From assembly GCA_904501755.1 (NCBI GenBank), contig CAJGBV010000006.1, positions 1 to 64,000 on the forward strand: DNA of 64,000 bases, written 5' to 3'. The translations under genes were made by a program, and so were the position numbers. This DNA is from Clostridiaceae bacterium. Lineage in GTDB: Bacteria; Bacillota; Clostridia; Oscillospirales; Acutalibacteraceae. Every line of letters starts with the position of its first letter. The stretch's first letter is position 1. Shown here in pieces: positions 51,020 to 60,150 of this stretch. The notes under the pieces were generated by a model that was given only the letters and a program-made list of their open reading frames with translations, was not told the DNA's origin and searched no databases.

Positions 51020-53173
51020 CTAATGATTAGTTCTCGTGATAATATCATTTTGAATCTTGTCTTGGAGGGTTATAAAGTTTGCGGAATATCCCGAAACACG
51101 AACCTTCAGATTTTTATATTCCTGCGGAGTGGCTTTTGCTTTTAACAGTTCTTCTCTTGAAGTGAAGCTAAGCTGAATATGAAGTCCACCCATTTTGAAA
51201 TAGGTTTCAATCATTTTGCATACAGATTCGAATTTACTATCGTCTGTAATAATAGATTTGTCAAACATAACATTTGTAACGACAGAACCTGTAAGGACAC
51301 AGCAAGGGTCACAGGTAGCAATGGATTTAAGTAAAGCCATAGTACCTTCTCGGTCTCTGCCTTTTGTCTGTGATGAGCCTACTGTGAGCGCTTCACCGTC
51401 ATATCTGCCATCCGGGGTGGCGGGCATCATACCACCGAAATGGGCTGAGTGAGGATGATAACCCTCAAGATTACCAAAGAAAATTTTAGTGCCACGTATA
51501 GTATTAAGGTTTTTGGTTAAATTGTAAAGTTCTGTTGTAAAACGACGGGCAACATCGTCTGCCTCTTCATATCCATTACCAAAGAATTTACCCTCACGCA
51601 TAATTTCTGTATGAAGGTCGGAGTCTGACTCCCAGTTGCTTTTGAGGGTATCAATAAGGTGAGCCATATCGGTACGCTTTTCATCATAAACAAATTGCTT
51701 TATAATTGAAAGAGAGTCAATAGCATTGGTGGTACCCATAACGGTGAGTCCGCCAAAGCGTTTTTCGCTGCCGCCCTGTGTATGTGAACGTCCCTCTTCA
51801 ATGGTTTTGTTCATCAAAAATGCACTCAGTACATTACAGTCCTTCATACACATTTTATCGAATAGGTCATTATAGTGTATCATTCGCTTAATGTCTTTGT
51901 CAAGTTCTTGGCTGAATATTTCAAAAAACTCATCAAAGGTTTTTGCTTTTACAACCTCTTTTGTACGCTCATAAAGTGTATTTACAAGACATCGCATAAT
52001 ATTGCCGGTTGTAGTACCGCAGTACATAGCACCGGGAAAGGCGGGCTCGTTGCAGCCTACCATTGTGTAGGTAGATGCTTCACTGAAGGACATACCGCTG
52101 ATATCCATAAGTCCCTTGATTCTGGGCTCATCGTTTACAATAGCAAGACGATTGTTTTTGTCCTTCCGCAGACAGTCAAGATAGAATTTGAAATTTTCGA
52201 AATTGGTTTTTTTGTTCCATCTCAGGCTAAGGGCAGGACGGCGGGTATCTATTTCCATAAGAGCCTCAACTATAAGCTTAGTTAAGTCATTAAAGCCGTC
52301 TTCTCCGTTTTCAAGGTAACCGCCTATTGCAAAGTGGCACTCTGCAGTTTTATCTGCCTGAAAGGAGGTAGGGGAAGTGTAGTTGCTTAAATATATAAAG
52401 AATTCCTGTAACAGTTCTTTTGCATCGTTACGTGTAATAATGCCTTTTTTTATATCGTTTTTATAAAGTGGGTAAAGATAGCGGTCTATGGTGCCCACAC
52501 TATCGGGAAGGAAGTAGAAGCAGAAAATAATGGAACAAAGTCCCTCATAAAAACTTTTTGCAGGGTTCTTAGGAACATTATGCATAGCCACTGATAATGC
52601 TTCAAGCTCTGCTTTACGAACAATGTCTTGTTCATTTTTGGCGGCTTCAAGACATTCCTTTGAGCATTTTTCCGCCCACTTTATAACACCGTTGCAAACA
52701 ATTTCTTCTGCCTGGAGAAATTCATATTTGTCCTTTTCAAAGCGGTACTGCTCTTTGTAAAACTTGATTTTATCGAGAACACCAGTAATTCCATTTTTAA
52801 TAATATTATTATGGTTAGGGGTACTGTGTTGCCATTCTTTGCAAATAAGATTTTCTCTGTATTTGCTGTAATTTTCAGTGGTGTTAAAGTAATGTTTATT
52901 GCAAAGATCGTTAAAGGTATGGCCACCTCTCATAAAGGAGTCACTAGGTACACCTGCAGAAACTGAGCCACCCCAGTATCTGAGCATACCGGTAAAACGG
53001 TTGCTTTCCGTAATATAAACGGTTTGTGCGTTTATGTATTCCATAATTCTTTTTGCATTGAAAATGGGCTCCGGCAAAGCATAATCTTCAGGAGAATATT
53101 CTACACCCACAGGTGCGGGTATCATATCCACTTTTTTTGACATCTCTACCAAGTTTATAATTCTCTCATTCAT
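51020..53173 (-). CDS. Glycyl radical enzyme of unknown substrate
   Basis: 717 residues. The catalytic cysteine lies in YTMVGCNEPAF (Cys 374, Glu 376), where GCVE is usual, and the glycine radical site is RVSGYSANF (Gly 695). The N-terminal half is the alpha/beta barrel of the PFL superfamily. GCxE puts it with the dehydratase/lyase branch rather than PFL. It is transcribed with its activase and lies divergent from an AraC regulator. GAGGTGA precedes the ATG. A sugar- or amino-acid-derived diol or acid substrate is possible, but it cannot be predicted. Confidence 0.9.
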   Translation of the reverse strand: MNERIINLVEMSKKVDMIPAPVGVEYSPEDYALPEPIFNAKRIMEYINAQTVYITESNRFTGMLRYWGGSVSAGVPSDSFMRGGHTFNDLCNKHYFNTTENYSKYRENLICKEWQHSTPNHNNIIKNGITGVLDKIKFYKEQYRFEKDKYEFLQAEEIVCNGVIKWAEKCSKECLEAAKNEQDIVRKAELEALSVAMHNVPKNPAKSFYEGLCSIIFCFYFLPDSVGTIDRYLYPLYKNDIKKGIITRNDAKELLQEFFIYLSNYTSPTSFQADKTAECHFAIGGYLENGEDGFNDLTKLIVEALMEIDTRRPALSLRWNKKTNFENFKFYLDCLRKDKNNRLAIVNDEPRIKGLMDISGMSFSEASTYTMVGCNEPAFPGAMYCGTTTGNIMRCLVNTLYERTKEVVKAKTFDEFFEIFSQELDKDIKRMIHYNDLFDKMCMKDCNVLSAFLMNKTIEEGRSHTQGGSEKRFGGLTVMGTTNAIDSLSIIKQFVYDEKRTDMAHLIDTLKSNWESDSDLHTEIMREGKFFGNGYEEADDVARRFTTELYNLTKNLNTIRGTKIFFGNLEGYHPHSAHFGGMMPATPDGRYDGEALTVGSSQTKGRDREGTMALLKSIATCDPCCVLTGSVVTNVMFDKSIITDDSKFESVCKMIETYFKMGGLHIQLSFTSREELLKAKATPQEYKNLKVRVSGYSANFITLQDKIQNDIITRTNH

Positions 53174-53271
53174 TTAAAATCACCTCAATACTCAGTATAC
53201 AAAGGAATGAGGAAAAATAAATGTACGTAATGCGCAATTTGTAATATTTGACACAAAATTATTTAAAAAAC

Positions 53272-53300
53272 TTGAAGTTTTCTTTTGAAAATATTATACT
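53272..53300 (+). promoter_or_regulatory. Promoter of the AraC regulator gene at 53.3 kb
   Basis: TTGAAG (53272-53277) and TATACT (53295-53300), spacer 17, 15 bases before the start codon. Confidence 0.6.
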
Positions 53301-53315
53301 TGATTTGGTGATAAT

Positions 53316-54083
53316 ATGTTTGATAACGATATACTTATTACAAAAATAGATAAAATCATTCTTGTGGATGATAATATTCACGGTCAACGGTTTTCCAACT
53401 ATAACCACGTTCTACCCACAAATGAAATTTACTGCAGTATTGAAGGCGACGTGGATGTTACACTTAATAAACATCAATATAACGTAGTAGCAGGAGACGT
53501 TGTGGTTTTATCTCAGATGGACCATAAAAGATATACTGTAGAAAGAAATAAACTTAGCATATGTATAGATATATACTTTTCCACCCAAAAGCCCATAATG
53601 ATGCAGGATTTTAAAAAGATTTCCTGTGCGGACAAGCCGAAAATTCAGGCGTTGTTTCAAAAGGCCTTTAAAATATGGGTATCTAAAAAAGATGGGTACT
53701 ATTATAGGTGTGTAGGAATTTTGTATGAGATACTGTCTTTACTGCAGGAGAAAAATTATATTCCCGATAAAAAATATAATCTGATAAAACCTGCTGTAGA
53801 GTATATTGAAAATCATTTTGCAGACAGTAACTTTAAATATAGTATACTTTCTGAAAAATGTTCGGTAAGTTACGGTTATTTTAAGAAACTTTTTGTTGAA
53901 AAGTTCGGTGTCGTTCCAACCAAATATGTAACCTTGCTGAGAGTAAACTATGCCTGTGACCTTCTTAAGACAGGCGATTACAGTGTAAGCGAGGTAGCGG
54001 CGCTTGTGGGAATAGATGATATATACTATTTCAGTAAGCTTTTTAAAAATGAAACAGGAGTAAGCCCATCCCATTACAAATAA
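53316..54083 (+). CDS. AraC-family transcriptional regulator
   Basis: 255 residues. N-terminal cupin-like domain (CSIEGDVDVTLNKHQYNVVA), then the AraC DNA-binding domain: KYSILSEKCSVSYGYFKKLF and EVAALVGIDDIYYFSKLFKN, ending TGVSPSHYK. It is divergent from the glycyl radical enzyme operon and convergent with the glycosidase-like gene, so it likely controls both. ATG is preceded by TTTGGTGATAAT. Confidence 0.86.
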   Translation: MFDNDILITKIDKIILVDDNIHGQRFSNYNHVLPTNEIYCSIEGDVDVTLNKHQYNVVAGDVVVLSQMDHKRYTVERNKLSICIDIYFSTQKPIMMQDFKKISCADKPKIQALFQKAFKIWVSKKDGYYYRCVGILYEILSLLQEKNYIPDKKYNLIKPAVEYIENHFADSNFKYSILSEKCSVSYGYFKKLFVEKFGVVPTKYVTLLRVNYACDLLKTGDYSVSEVAALVGIDDIYYFSKLFKNETGVSPSHYK

Positions 54084-54084
54084 A

Positions 54085-54127
54085 AAATAATGCAACAGTG
54101 AATGCCCACTGTTGCATTATTTTTTTA
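54085..54127. terminator. Bidirectional terminator between convergent genes
   Basis: ATAATGCAACAGTG AATGCC CACTGTTGCATTAT flanked by A- and T-runs. Confidence 0.9.
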
Positions 54128-54132
54128 TCTTA

Positions 54133-56175
54133 TTAGTCGTTAATAAAGAGTACCTTATGCTTTCTTGCCTGAATACTCATGGGCATCTTGATTTCTTCGC
54201 CTGTAAGAGCATCATAAATTTTTTGGGTATCGCTGAACTTAAAGTCGATAGCGTTGTTATCCGTATTGCTCATATTAGAAATGAATGCAAGACGCTTACC
54301 GTTCTTTTCATAATAGGTTAACTTGGTCTTTTCTGCACCGCAGTCGATATCTGTGAGCCAGTAGGGCTTGAACTGACTGCCTTCAATGCCGAAGTCATCA
54401 ATAGCCTTCCAGATAGGTGACATAAGCTCAAGAGGCTCGGTAATAATGTTAGGACGGGGAAGAATACCGTGAACAAGAGCTATTGTCATAGAATCCTCAA
54501 AGCTCCAGTTATCAAAGGTGTAAGCAATAAGCTCATGGTTAAGGCCAAAGTTTCTTCCGATATATTCGGTTCTGATGTAGTCGGGGGTCATAGCATCAAT
54601 GCTGTCCTCTCCTTGTCCGGCAATATACCACTGAACGTCCTCTCCGTCCCAGTTCATATGACAGAAGGAGTAGCAGGGAATATTGCAGCAACTGCTGATA
54701 TGAGGATTGAACATACCGCCGCGTTCCTCAAAGAATTTATAAATCTCTCGGCAGAATTCTCTTACACTGCTTATCTGATAGGTGGGTTGAACGTTGCCGA
54801 AGGGGTCAACGAAACTACAACCGTGATTTGTATTGAAGCAACCGAAAGGAATACAGATGGTATCAATATAAAGTCCATCGAAATCAAAATCTGTAATTAC
54901 CTTTTTAATGCCTTCACAAAGAGCCTCGCTAAAGCCGCTACCTGCACACATATGGCGGGCACGCTGATTGGGCTTTCTGTACCAGGAGAAATCTTTGATG
55001 GTGTTAGGTGCTTCCATATGAATCCATTCATCGCATTTGGAATCCCAATAAGGTGAAAGGGTAGAAAGCTCGTATCCGAAGTAAGGAATAACCTTGATGC
55101 CTCTGCTGTGGCATTCGTTAACTATTTCCATAGTTCTCTTTGTGGTGTCCTCACCGATAATCCAGCAGTTTTGGATAGGATTCCACTTTTCGTGAAGGAT
55201 AAGGGTGGTAACACCAAGACGTTTCATTCTGTCATAGCAGTTTTCACCGCTGCCCTCAATTACTTCGCCTGCAAGATAGTCATTGTATTCAATCGGGATT
55301 TTGCCGTTGAAGCAGTCAATATGTAAAATCTTTTCTTTATATGGATTCTCAGGGAAAGGTTTAACAGGTGTAAACTGGAAATTAAAGTTAAAGGTAATGG
55401 GATGAGAAGCAGGTCCTTTAGGACTGCCATCGGGACGGAACCAGGTTTTTGGTGCACTGTCGGTGAGATGGAGTCTTACTATAACCTCTTTTTCTCCGTC
55501 AATTATTTCCATAGCTTTGTTTGCTGCCTCAGGTTGCCAGTTTTTGCAATGGTCTGCAGCAAAACAGAAACCTCTTGTTTCATCACCTACATACAGAATA
55601 GGCATAAAATTCATTGCCATAGAGGAAGGAATTTCTCTGCTGGAGGCAACTCTGTTTTCGGGAATGGATTTTCCTTCGAAAGAAGGAGTAGGACTTCCTG
55701 CTCTGTTGGGGAAATAATGAAAGTTTTTGGCATACTGCTTTTTAAGCGGGATTTCAATCCAAAGCTTATCAAGTGACCAACCCTTAACCTGCTGACGACC
55801 GTAAGCCTTGTCTTCATACAGGGTATGGGTACGAGGCATAGCAGAAAGAACGATGTTGGTATAACCATCAAACTCAATGGTAGAAACAACATCTACTGTG
55901 ATTACTTCACTGCGCATACTACCGCAGATAATAGCCTTTTCATCATTTTTGCTGAGAACAAAGTTTTCAATTTCTGTCCACTGGCTGTCCTCGCCGTTTT
56001 CCTTTGCAACAACTCTGATTGGCGCAGAGAGAATTTCTTCACCGAGAACATTTACAGAAGAAAACAAAATATTGTTTTCTGTGGTGTAATGTCTGCCCCA
56101 TACATCAATATCGATTTTGTTATCTTGGGCCTGGCATTTTATAGGGTTCCATGTGTTCATTATTTTCTTTTCCAT
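54133..56175 (-). CDS. Uncharacterised glycoside-hydrolase-like protein
   Basis: 680 residues. The first 250 are a beta-sandwich-like domain (WGRHYTTENNILFSSVNVLG); from about 290 there is a TIM barrel: GVTTLILHEKWNP, RGIKVIPYFGYELSTLSPYW, DFDFDGLYIDTICIPFGCFN, MNWDGEDVQWYIA, where Asp residues in DGLYIDT and DGED are catalytic candidates. No signal peptide, so cytoplasmic. This resembles GH families with an N-terminal beta domain, but I cannot assign one. AAGGAGG precedes the ATG. It has its own consensus promoter and is divergent from the toroid protein gene. Confidence 0.62.
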   Translation of the reverse strand: MEKKIMNTWNPIKCQAQDNKIDIDVWGRHYTTENNILFSSVNVLGEEILSAPIRVVAKENGEDSQWTEIENFVLSKNDEKAIICGSMRSEVITVDVVSTIEFDGYTNIVLSAMPRTHTLYEDKAYGRQQVKGWSLDKLWIEIPLKKQYAKNFHYFPNRAGSPTPSFEGKSIPENRVASSREIPSSMAMNFMPILYVGDETRGFCFAADHCKNWQPEAANKAMEIIDGEKEVIVRLHLTDSAPKTWFRPDGSPKGPASHPITFNFNFQFTPVKPFPENPYKEKILHIDCFNGKIPIEYNDYLAGEVIEGSGENCYDRMKRLGVTTLILHEKWNPIQNCWIIGEDTTKRTMEIVNECHSRGIKVIPYFGYELSTLSPYWDSKCDEWIHMEAPNTIKDFSWYRKPNQRARHMCAGSGFSEALCEGIKKVITDFDFDGLYIDTICIPFGCFNTNHGCSFVDPFGNVQPTYQISSVREFCREIYKFFEERGGMFNPHISSCCNIPCYSFCHMNWDGEDVQWYIAGQGEDSIDAMTPDYIRTEYIGRNFGLNHELIAYTFDNWSFEDSMTIALVHGILPRPNIITEPLELMSPIWKAIDDFGIEGSQFKPYWLTDIDCGAEKTKLTYYEKNGKRLAFISNMSNTDNNAIDFKFSDTQKIYDALTGEEIKMPMSIQARKHKVLFIND

Positions 56176-56216
56176 AATTTAACCTCCTTGACGAAATGTC
56201 AAAAGTCTTTAAATTC

Positions 56217-56245
56217 AGTATAGAATATACTAACTTTTTTGTCAA
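56217..56245 (-). promoter_or_regulatory. Promoter of the glycosidase-like gene
   Basis: TTGACA (56240-56245) and TATACT (56217-56222) on the minus strand, spacer 17. The leader holds TTGAC-ATTTC-GTCAA just before the GGAGG, possibly an operator or a hairpin. Confidence 0.75.
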
Positions 56246-56345
56246 TGAAGAAAAACAAAGGAAAAATGTAAAAATTTTTCAAAAAGCAAAGCTTTATATT
56301 GAAATTACGCTGTAAAAAGATTAAAATTACTTTAGGGTGAAAACT

Positions 56346-58007
56346 ATGGATTATATTTATGTGCTCAAAACTTGGTGCGACGGACTAATAGAACGTCAAA
56401 TAAACAACGCTTATGATAAGGATATGAATGGCGGTTTTTTATGTCCTGCCTGTAAAACTGTACACGGCAGAGGAGATAACGCTGTTTATCCTTTCTATTA
56501 TATGTACTATGCGACAAAGGATGAGAAGTATCGTGCGGCGGCAAAGAGATGCTTTGATTTTCAGGAAAATTATTTGTGTTCAGACGGCGGTGTTTATAAC
56601 GATGGCTCTGCTACCTGGAAGGCGGTTACGGTTTTTTCGGCTATTTCATACCTTAAAACTCTTATACATTTCAGCCACCTTTTAGAAGATAAAAAAACAT
56701 TTGAGCAAAGAACCCTGTTGCTTTGTAATTGGGTTTATAATAATCTTACCTCAGATTTTCCTTCGAATATTAATTATCAGTGTGCTTCTGCTCTTTGTAT
56801 GGCTTTGGCGGGGGACTATTTCGGTAATAATGATTATACAGTTCGTGCTAAAGAGACACTGTGCTACGGTATGGAGCATTTTACCGATAATGGTATTCTT
56901 TACGGCGAAATAAAACCTCATAATAAAACAAGTCAGAAGGGCTGCAGGGCTATTGATATAGGCTATAATGCAGAGGAAAGTGTTCCGGCTCTTGCAGAGG
57001 CGGCGGTCGTTTTGGGAGATGAAAAATCACAGGAGTTTTTTGCTGATGTGCTGTTAAAACAACTTGACTTTATGCTTCCTGACGGAGCATGGGATAACAC
57101 TTTTTCCTGCAGAAACTATAAATGGACATATTACGGCAGCAGAACCAGTGACGGCTGTGCAGGTGTATATATAATGTACAGCCATTATAATCCTGTCTTC
57201 AAGGAAGCGGCATACAGAAATATTCAGTTAATGGAGAAATGTACCTTTGACGGTTTACTGTCAGGTGGAGTGCTGTATAAAGAGGCAGGAGAAAAGCCTT
57301 GTGTGCATCATTCATTTACCCATGCTGTAGCACTTACGGATGTTTTGCTTTTGGATAAAGAGCATGAACGCTGCATAGCACCAATGGACGATTTTAGCGA
57401 CAGGATAAAATACTATCCTGAGCTTGACAGCTTTAAGGTTTACAGAAATGGTTTTCTTGCGGATTTTTCTTGCTACGATATTAACCGCGACAGTATGACG
57501 GGCGGTGTTGCTTTTGCGAGAGGAGGAAGTATGACGCTTCTTTATCATAAAGAAAAAGGGCTGATTTCTGCCGCTTCTGTTTTTGCCTGTCCGCCTTTGG
57601 CAGAGCCTACGAATCAACAGTTGTCCTTAAGACCTGAAAGAATAGCTTCTCTGACACCCAGAGCACAAGTAGTAAAAGGAAGTGCGGTATATGCTTCCTG
57701 TCTTGATAACGATGCTCGAGTTTCTTTTGATGGGGACAGGGTTGTGGTGAATTGTACGCTTTCCGATATTCATTCAAATAAAGCAGACAAAATATCCTTT
57801 GTATATACATTTTACGATAACCGCCTTAATATAAAGATACATGGGGAAATGTTCAGTTATATTTTTCCGCTTATCAGTAATGCTGAAATAAAAAGCGATA
57901 ACCCCTATTCAAAAAGGAATATATTCAGCTTAATAGGCGGCTTTTGTGCTGATGAATATACCTTTGAAAGTCAAAACGGCAAGGTGGAAATAGATATTAT
58001 ACTGTAG
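56346..58007 (+). CDS. Six-hairpin (alpha/alpha toroid) glycosidase or lyase-like protein
   Basis: 553 residues, no signal peptide. The first 330 form an alpha/alpha toroid: GGFLCPACKTVHGRGDNAVY, DEKYRAAAKRCFDF, CASALCMALAGDYF, and ISYLKTLIHFSHLL. From about 345 a heparinase II/III-like beta-sandwich follows (GFLADFSCYDINRDSMTGGV, FARGGSMTLLYHKEKGLIS). The substrate may be a polysaccharide or oligosaccharide, as in heparinase-like lyases. ATG 56346 follows AGGGTGA. It is divergent from the gene at 54133-56175 and likely co-regulated. Confidence 0.65.
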   Translation: MDYIYVLKTWCDGLIERQINNAYDKDMNGGFLCPACKTVHGRGDNAVYPFYYMYYATKDEKYRAAAKRCFDFQENYLCSDGGVYNDGSATWKAVTVFSAISYLKTLIHFSHLLEDKKTFEQRTLLLCNWVYNNLTSDFPSNINYQCASALCMALAGDYFGNNDYTVRAKETLCYGMEHFTDNGILYGEIKPHNKTSQKGCRAIDIGYNAEESVPALAEAAVVLGDEKSQEFFADVLLKQLDFMLPDGAWDNTFSCRNYKWTYYGSRTSDGCAGVYIMYSHYNPVFKEAAYRNIQLMEKCTFDGLLSGGVLYKEAGEKPCVHHSFTHAVALTDVLLLDKEHERCIAPMDDFSDRIKYYPELDSFKVYRNGFLADFSCYDINRDSMTGGVAFARGGSMTLLYHKEKGLISAASVFACPPLAEPTNQQLSLRPERIASLTPRAQVVKGSAVYASCLDNDARVSFDGDRVVVNCTLSDIHSNKADKISFVYTFYDNRLNIKIHGEMFSYIFPLISNAEIKSDNPYSKRNIFSLIGGFCADEYTFESQNGKVEIDIIL

Positions 58008-58052
58008 AAAAACAGGGAGCAGATTTTTTGTGTATCTGTTCCCTATTTTTTT
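58008..58052 (+). terminator. Terminator
   Basis: AGGGAGCAGAT ... ATCTGTTCCCT stem with T7, directly before the citrate synthase promoter. Confidence 0.85.
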
Positions 58053-58053
58053 G

Positions 58054-58082
58054 TTGACATATAAATTGTGTTAAGGTATAAT
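58054..58082 (+). promoter_or_regulatory. Consensus promoter of the citrate synthase operon
   Basis: TTGACA (58054-58059), spacer 17, TATAAT (58077-58082). Confidence 0.85.
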
Positions 58083-58090
58083 TGTATACA
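58083..58090. promoter_or_regulatory. TGTATACA palindrome at the transcription start (possible GntR operator)
   Basis: An eight-base perfect dyad directly after the -10 box, covering the expected start site. FadR-type GntR regulators bind dyads of this kind, and the operon encodes one. Functional role is inference. Confidence 0.45.
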
Positions 58091-58114
58091 TTAATACGAA
58101 AGTGAGTGTAAAAT

Positions 58115-59491
58115 ATGCTTGAAATATCACCTAAAAGTAACCTGCTTGAGCTTAAAAGCTATAAATATTCTTTGCAGGATGTAGAGGAGCCTAACCTTTA
58201 CAGAAATGTGTATAACTATGAGGATGTACCGAAGATTGCATTTAACCACAGAAGAGTACCTATGAGTATGCCTGAGGAAATCTGGATTACCGATACCTCT
58301 CTTCGTGACGGACAGCAGTCGGTAGAGCCTTATACCGTTCAGCAGATAGTTGACCTTTATAAATTGATGTCAAAGCTTGGCGGACCTTACGGCATTATCC
58401 GTCAGACCGAATTTTTTGTCTATAGCAAAAAGGACAGAGAGGCTCTTGAAAAGTGTCGTGAGCTTGGACTTAAGTTCCCTGAAATAACAACATGGATAAG
58501 AGCAAGTAAAGAGGACTTTAAATTAGTAAAGGACCTTGGAGTAAAAGAAACAGGTATACTTGTTTCATGTTCCGACTATCATATTTTCAAAAAGCTGAAA
58601 ATGACAAGAAAACAGGCACTTGACCACTATCTTTCTGCCGTTGCTCTTGCTTTTGAGGCAGGAGTTATGCCAAGATGCCATCTTGAAGATATTACAAGAG
58701 CTGACTTTTACGGTTTTGTTGTGCCCTTTGTTAATGAACTTATGAAAATGAGTAAGGATGCGGGAATTCCTGTAAAAATCAGAGCCTGTGATACTATGGG
58801 TTACGGCGTTCCTTTTAGTGAGGTTGCACTTCCCAGAAGCGTGCCGGGAATTATTTACGGACTTCAGCATTACTCCGATGTGCCCAGTGAAATGCTTGAA
58901 TGGCACGGACACAACGACTTTTATAAAGCAGTAACAAACGCATCAACTGCCTGGCTTTACGGCGCCTGTGCTGTTAACTGCTCACTTCTTGGTATAGGAG
59001 AGAGAACAGGTAATATTCCTCTTGAGGCTATGGTTATTGAATATGCTTCTCTTAGAGGAAGCCTTGACGGAATGGATACCACTGCAATAACCGAAATTGC
59101 CGACTACTTTAAACACAATATGGGTTATGATATACCGCCTATGACCCCCTTTGTAGGAAGAAACTTTAATGTTACAAGGGCAGGTATACACGCTGACGGT
59201 CTTTTAAAAGATGAGGAAATATATAATATTTTCAATACCGAAAAGATTCTTGGCAGACGTCCCTCTGTGATGCTTAGTAAAACCTCAGGTCTTGCAGGTA
59301 TTGCTTATTGGATAAATGAGAATTACCGCCTTACAGGTGACGAGCAGGTTGACAAGCGTGATGAAGTAGTTATAAAGCTTAAAGAGTGGATTGATAAGGA
59401 ATATGAGGACGGTAGACAGACCTCTCTTTCAAACAGCGAAATAGAAGAAAAGATTGAAGAATTTTCAAAAGGAAAGTTTAAAAGACTTTAA
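58115..59491 (+). CDS. Re-citrate synthase-like enzyme (homocitrate/isopropylmalate synthase family)
   Basis: 458 residues of the DRE-TIM metallolyase family. WITDTSLRDGQQSVEPYT is the metal/catalytic DxxLRDG segment, then MPRCHLEDITRADFYGF, IRACDTMGYGVPF and EWHGHNDFYKAVTNA with the HxH-like metal ligands. It has no C-terminal regulatory domain. The length, and the operon with a GntR regulator and aconitase, fit Re-citrate synthase as known from Clostridium kluyveri and Syntrophus rather than leucine synthesis. It would form citrate from acetyl-CoA and oxaloacetate. Isopropylmalate or homocitrate synthase remains possible. Confidence 0.82.
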   Translation: MLEISPKSNLLELKSYKYSLQDVEEPNLYRNVYNYEDVPKIAFNHRRVPMSMPEEIWITDTSLRDGQQSVEPYTVQQIVDLYKLMSKLGGPYGIIRQTEFFVYSKKDREALEKCRELGLKFPEITTWIRASKEDFKLVKDLGVKETGILVSCSDYHIFKKLKMTRKQALDHYLSAVALAFEAGVMPRCHLEDITRADFYGFVVPFVNELMKMSKDAGIPVKIRACDTMGYGVPFSEVALPRSVPGIIYGLQHYSDVPSEMLEWHGHNDFYKAVTNASTAWLYGACAVNCSLLGIGERTGNIPLEAMVIEYASLRGSLDGMDTTAITEIADYFKHNMGYDIPPMTPFVGRNFNVTRAGIHADGLLKDEEIYNIFNTEKILGRRPSVMLSKTSGLAGIAYWINENYRLTGDEQVDKRDEVVIKLKEWIDKEYEDGRQTSLSNSEIEEKIEEFSKGKFKRL

Positions 59492-59502
59492 GGTAAAAAG
59501 TT

Positions 59503-60147
59503 ATGATAGAACATAAAACCATATCTCTTGCCGACCAGGTTTATGAAAAAATCGAAACCGACATATTAAGCGGAAAATATGAACGCGGTGAGGTACTGAC
59601 CGAGCTTAAGCTGAGTGAAACTCTGGGAGTTAGCCGCACTCCTGTCAGAGAAGCACTCAGACGTCTTGTGGACGACCATATTATCGAAGAGGGTACAAGA
59701 GGCTGTACAGTGCTTGGAATAAGTCAGGATGACCTGAAAGATATTTATGAAATTCGCTGTGAAATTGAGGGCGTTGCGGCACAAAGGGCGGCATCTCGTA
59801 TTACAGAAGAAGAAATAGCTAAACTAAAAGAGCTTATTGATTTACAGGAATTCTACTGTGCGAAAAATGATGCTGACCATATAAAAAGCGTGGATAATGA
59901 ATTTCATTACCTTATATATCGTTTTTCGGGAAGCAATGTTTTATATACAACCCTTATGCCACTTCATAAAAAGATACAGAAGTATCGTAAAGCCTCTGTA
60001 GAAAACAAAACCCGTTCAAGTCAGTCTTATGAAGAGCATAAAGCGATACTTGAGGCACTTATTAATAAAAACCCTCAGCTTGCAAAAGAAAAAATGACAC
60101 AGCATGTTAAAAATGCCTATAACCATATATTAGATAAGGAGAATTAG
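59503..60147 (+). CDS. GntR-family (FadR subfamily) transcriptional regulator
   Basis: 214 residues. The N-terminal winged helix has QVYEKIETDILSGKYERGEV and LKLSETLGVSRTPVREALRR, the GntR signature; the C-terminal FCD domain has EIRCEIEGVAAQRAASRIT and EFHYLIYRFSGSN. It sits 11 bases after citrate synthase and three before aconitase, so it is co-transcribed and probably autoregulates the operon. Stop is TAG. Effector unknown, perhaps a tricarboxylic acid. Confidence 0.9.
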   Translation: MIEHKTISLADQVYEKIETDILSGKYERGEVLTELKLSETLGVSRTPVREALRRLVDDHIIEEGTRGCTVLGISQDDLKDIYEIRCEIEGVAAQRAASRITEEEIAKLKELIDLQEFYCAKNDADHIKSVDNEFHYLIYRFSGSNVLYTTLMPLHKKIQKYRKASVENKTRSSQSYEEHKAILEALINKNPQLAKEKMTQHVKNAYNHILDKEN

Positions 60148-60150
60148 AAA

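Noticed and set aside
58115..59491. 2-isopropylmalate synthase for leucine synthesis
   Set aside because: No C-terminal regulatory domain and no leu genes nearby; the aconitase neighbour favours citrate synthase, although a different activity is not excluded.
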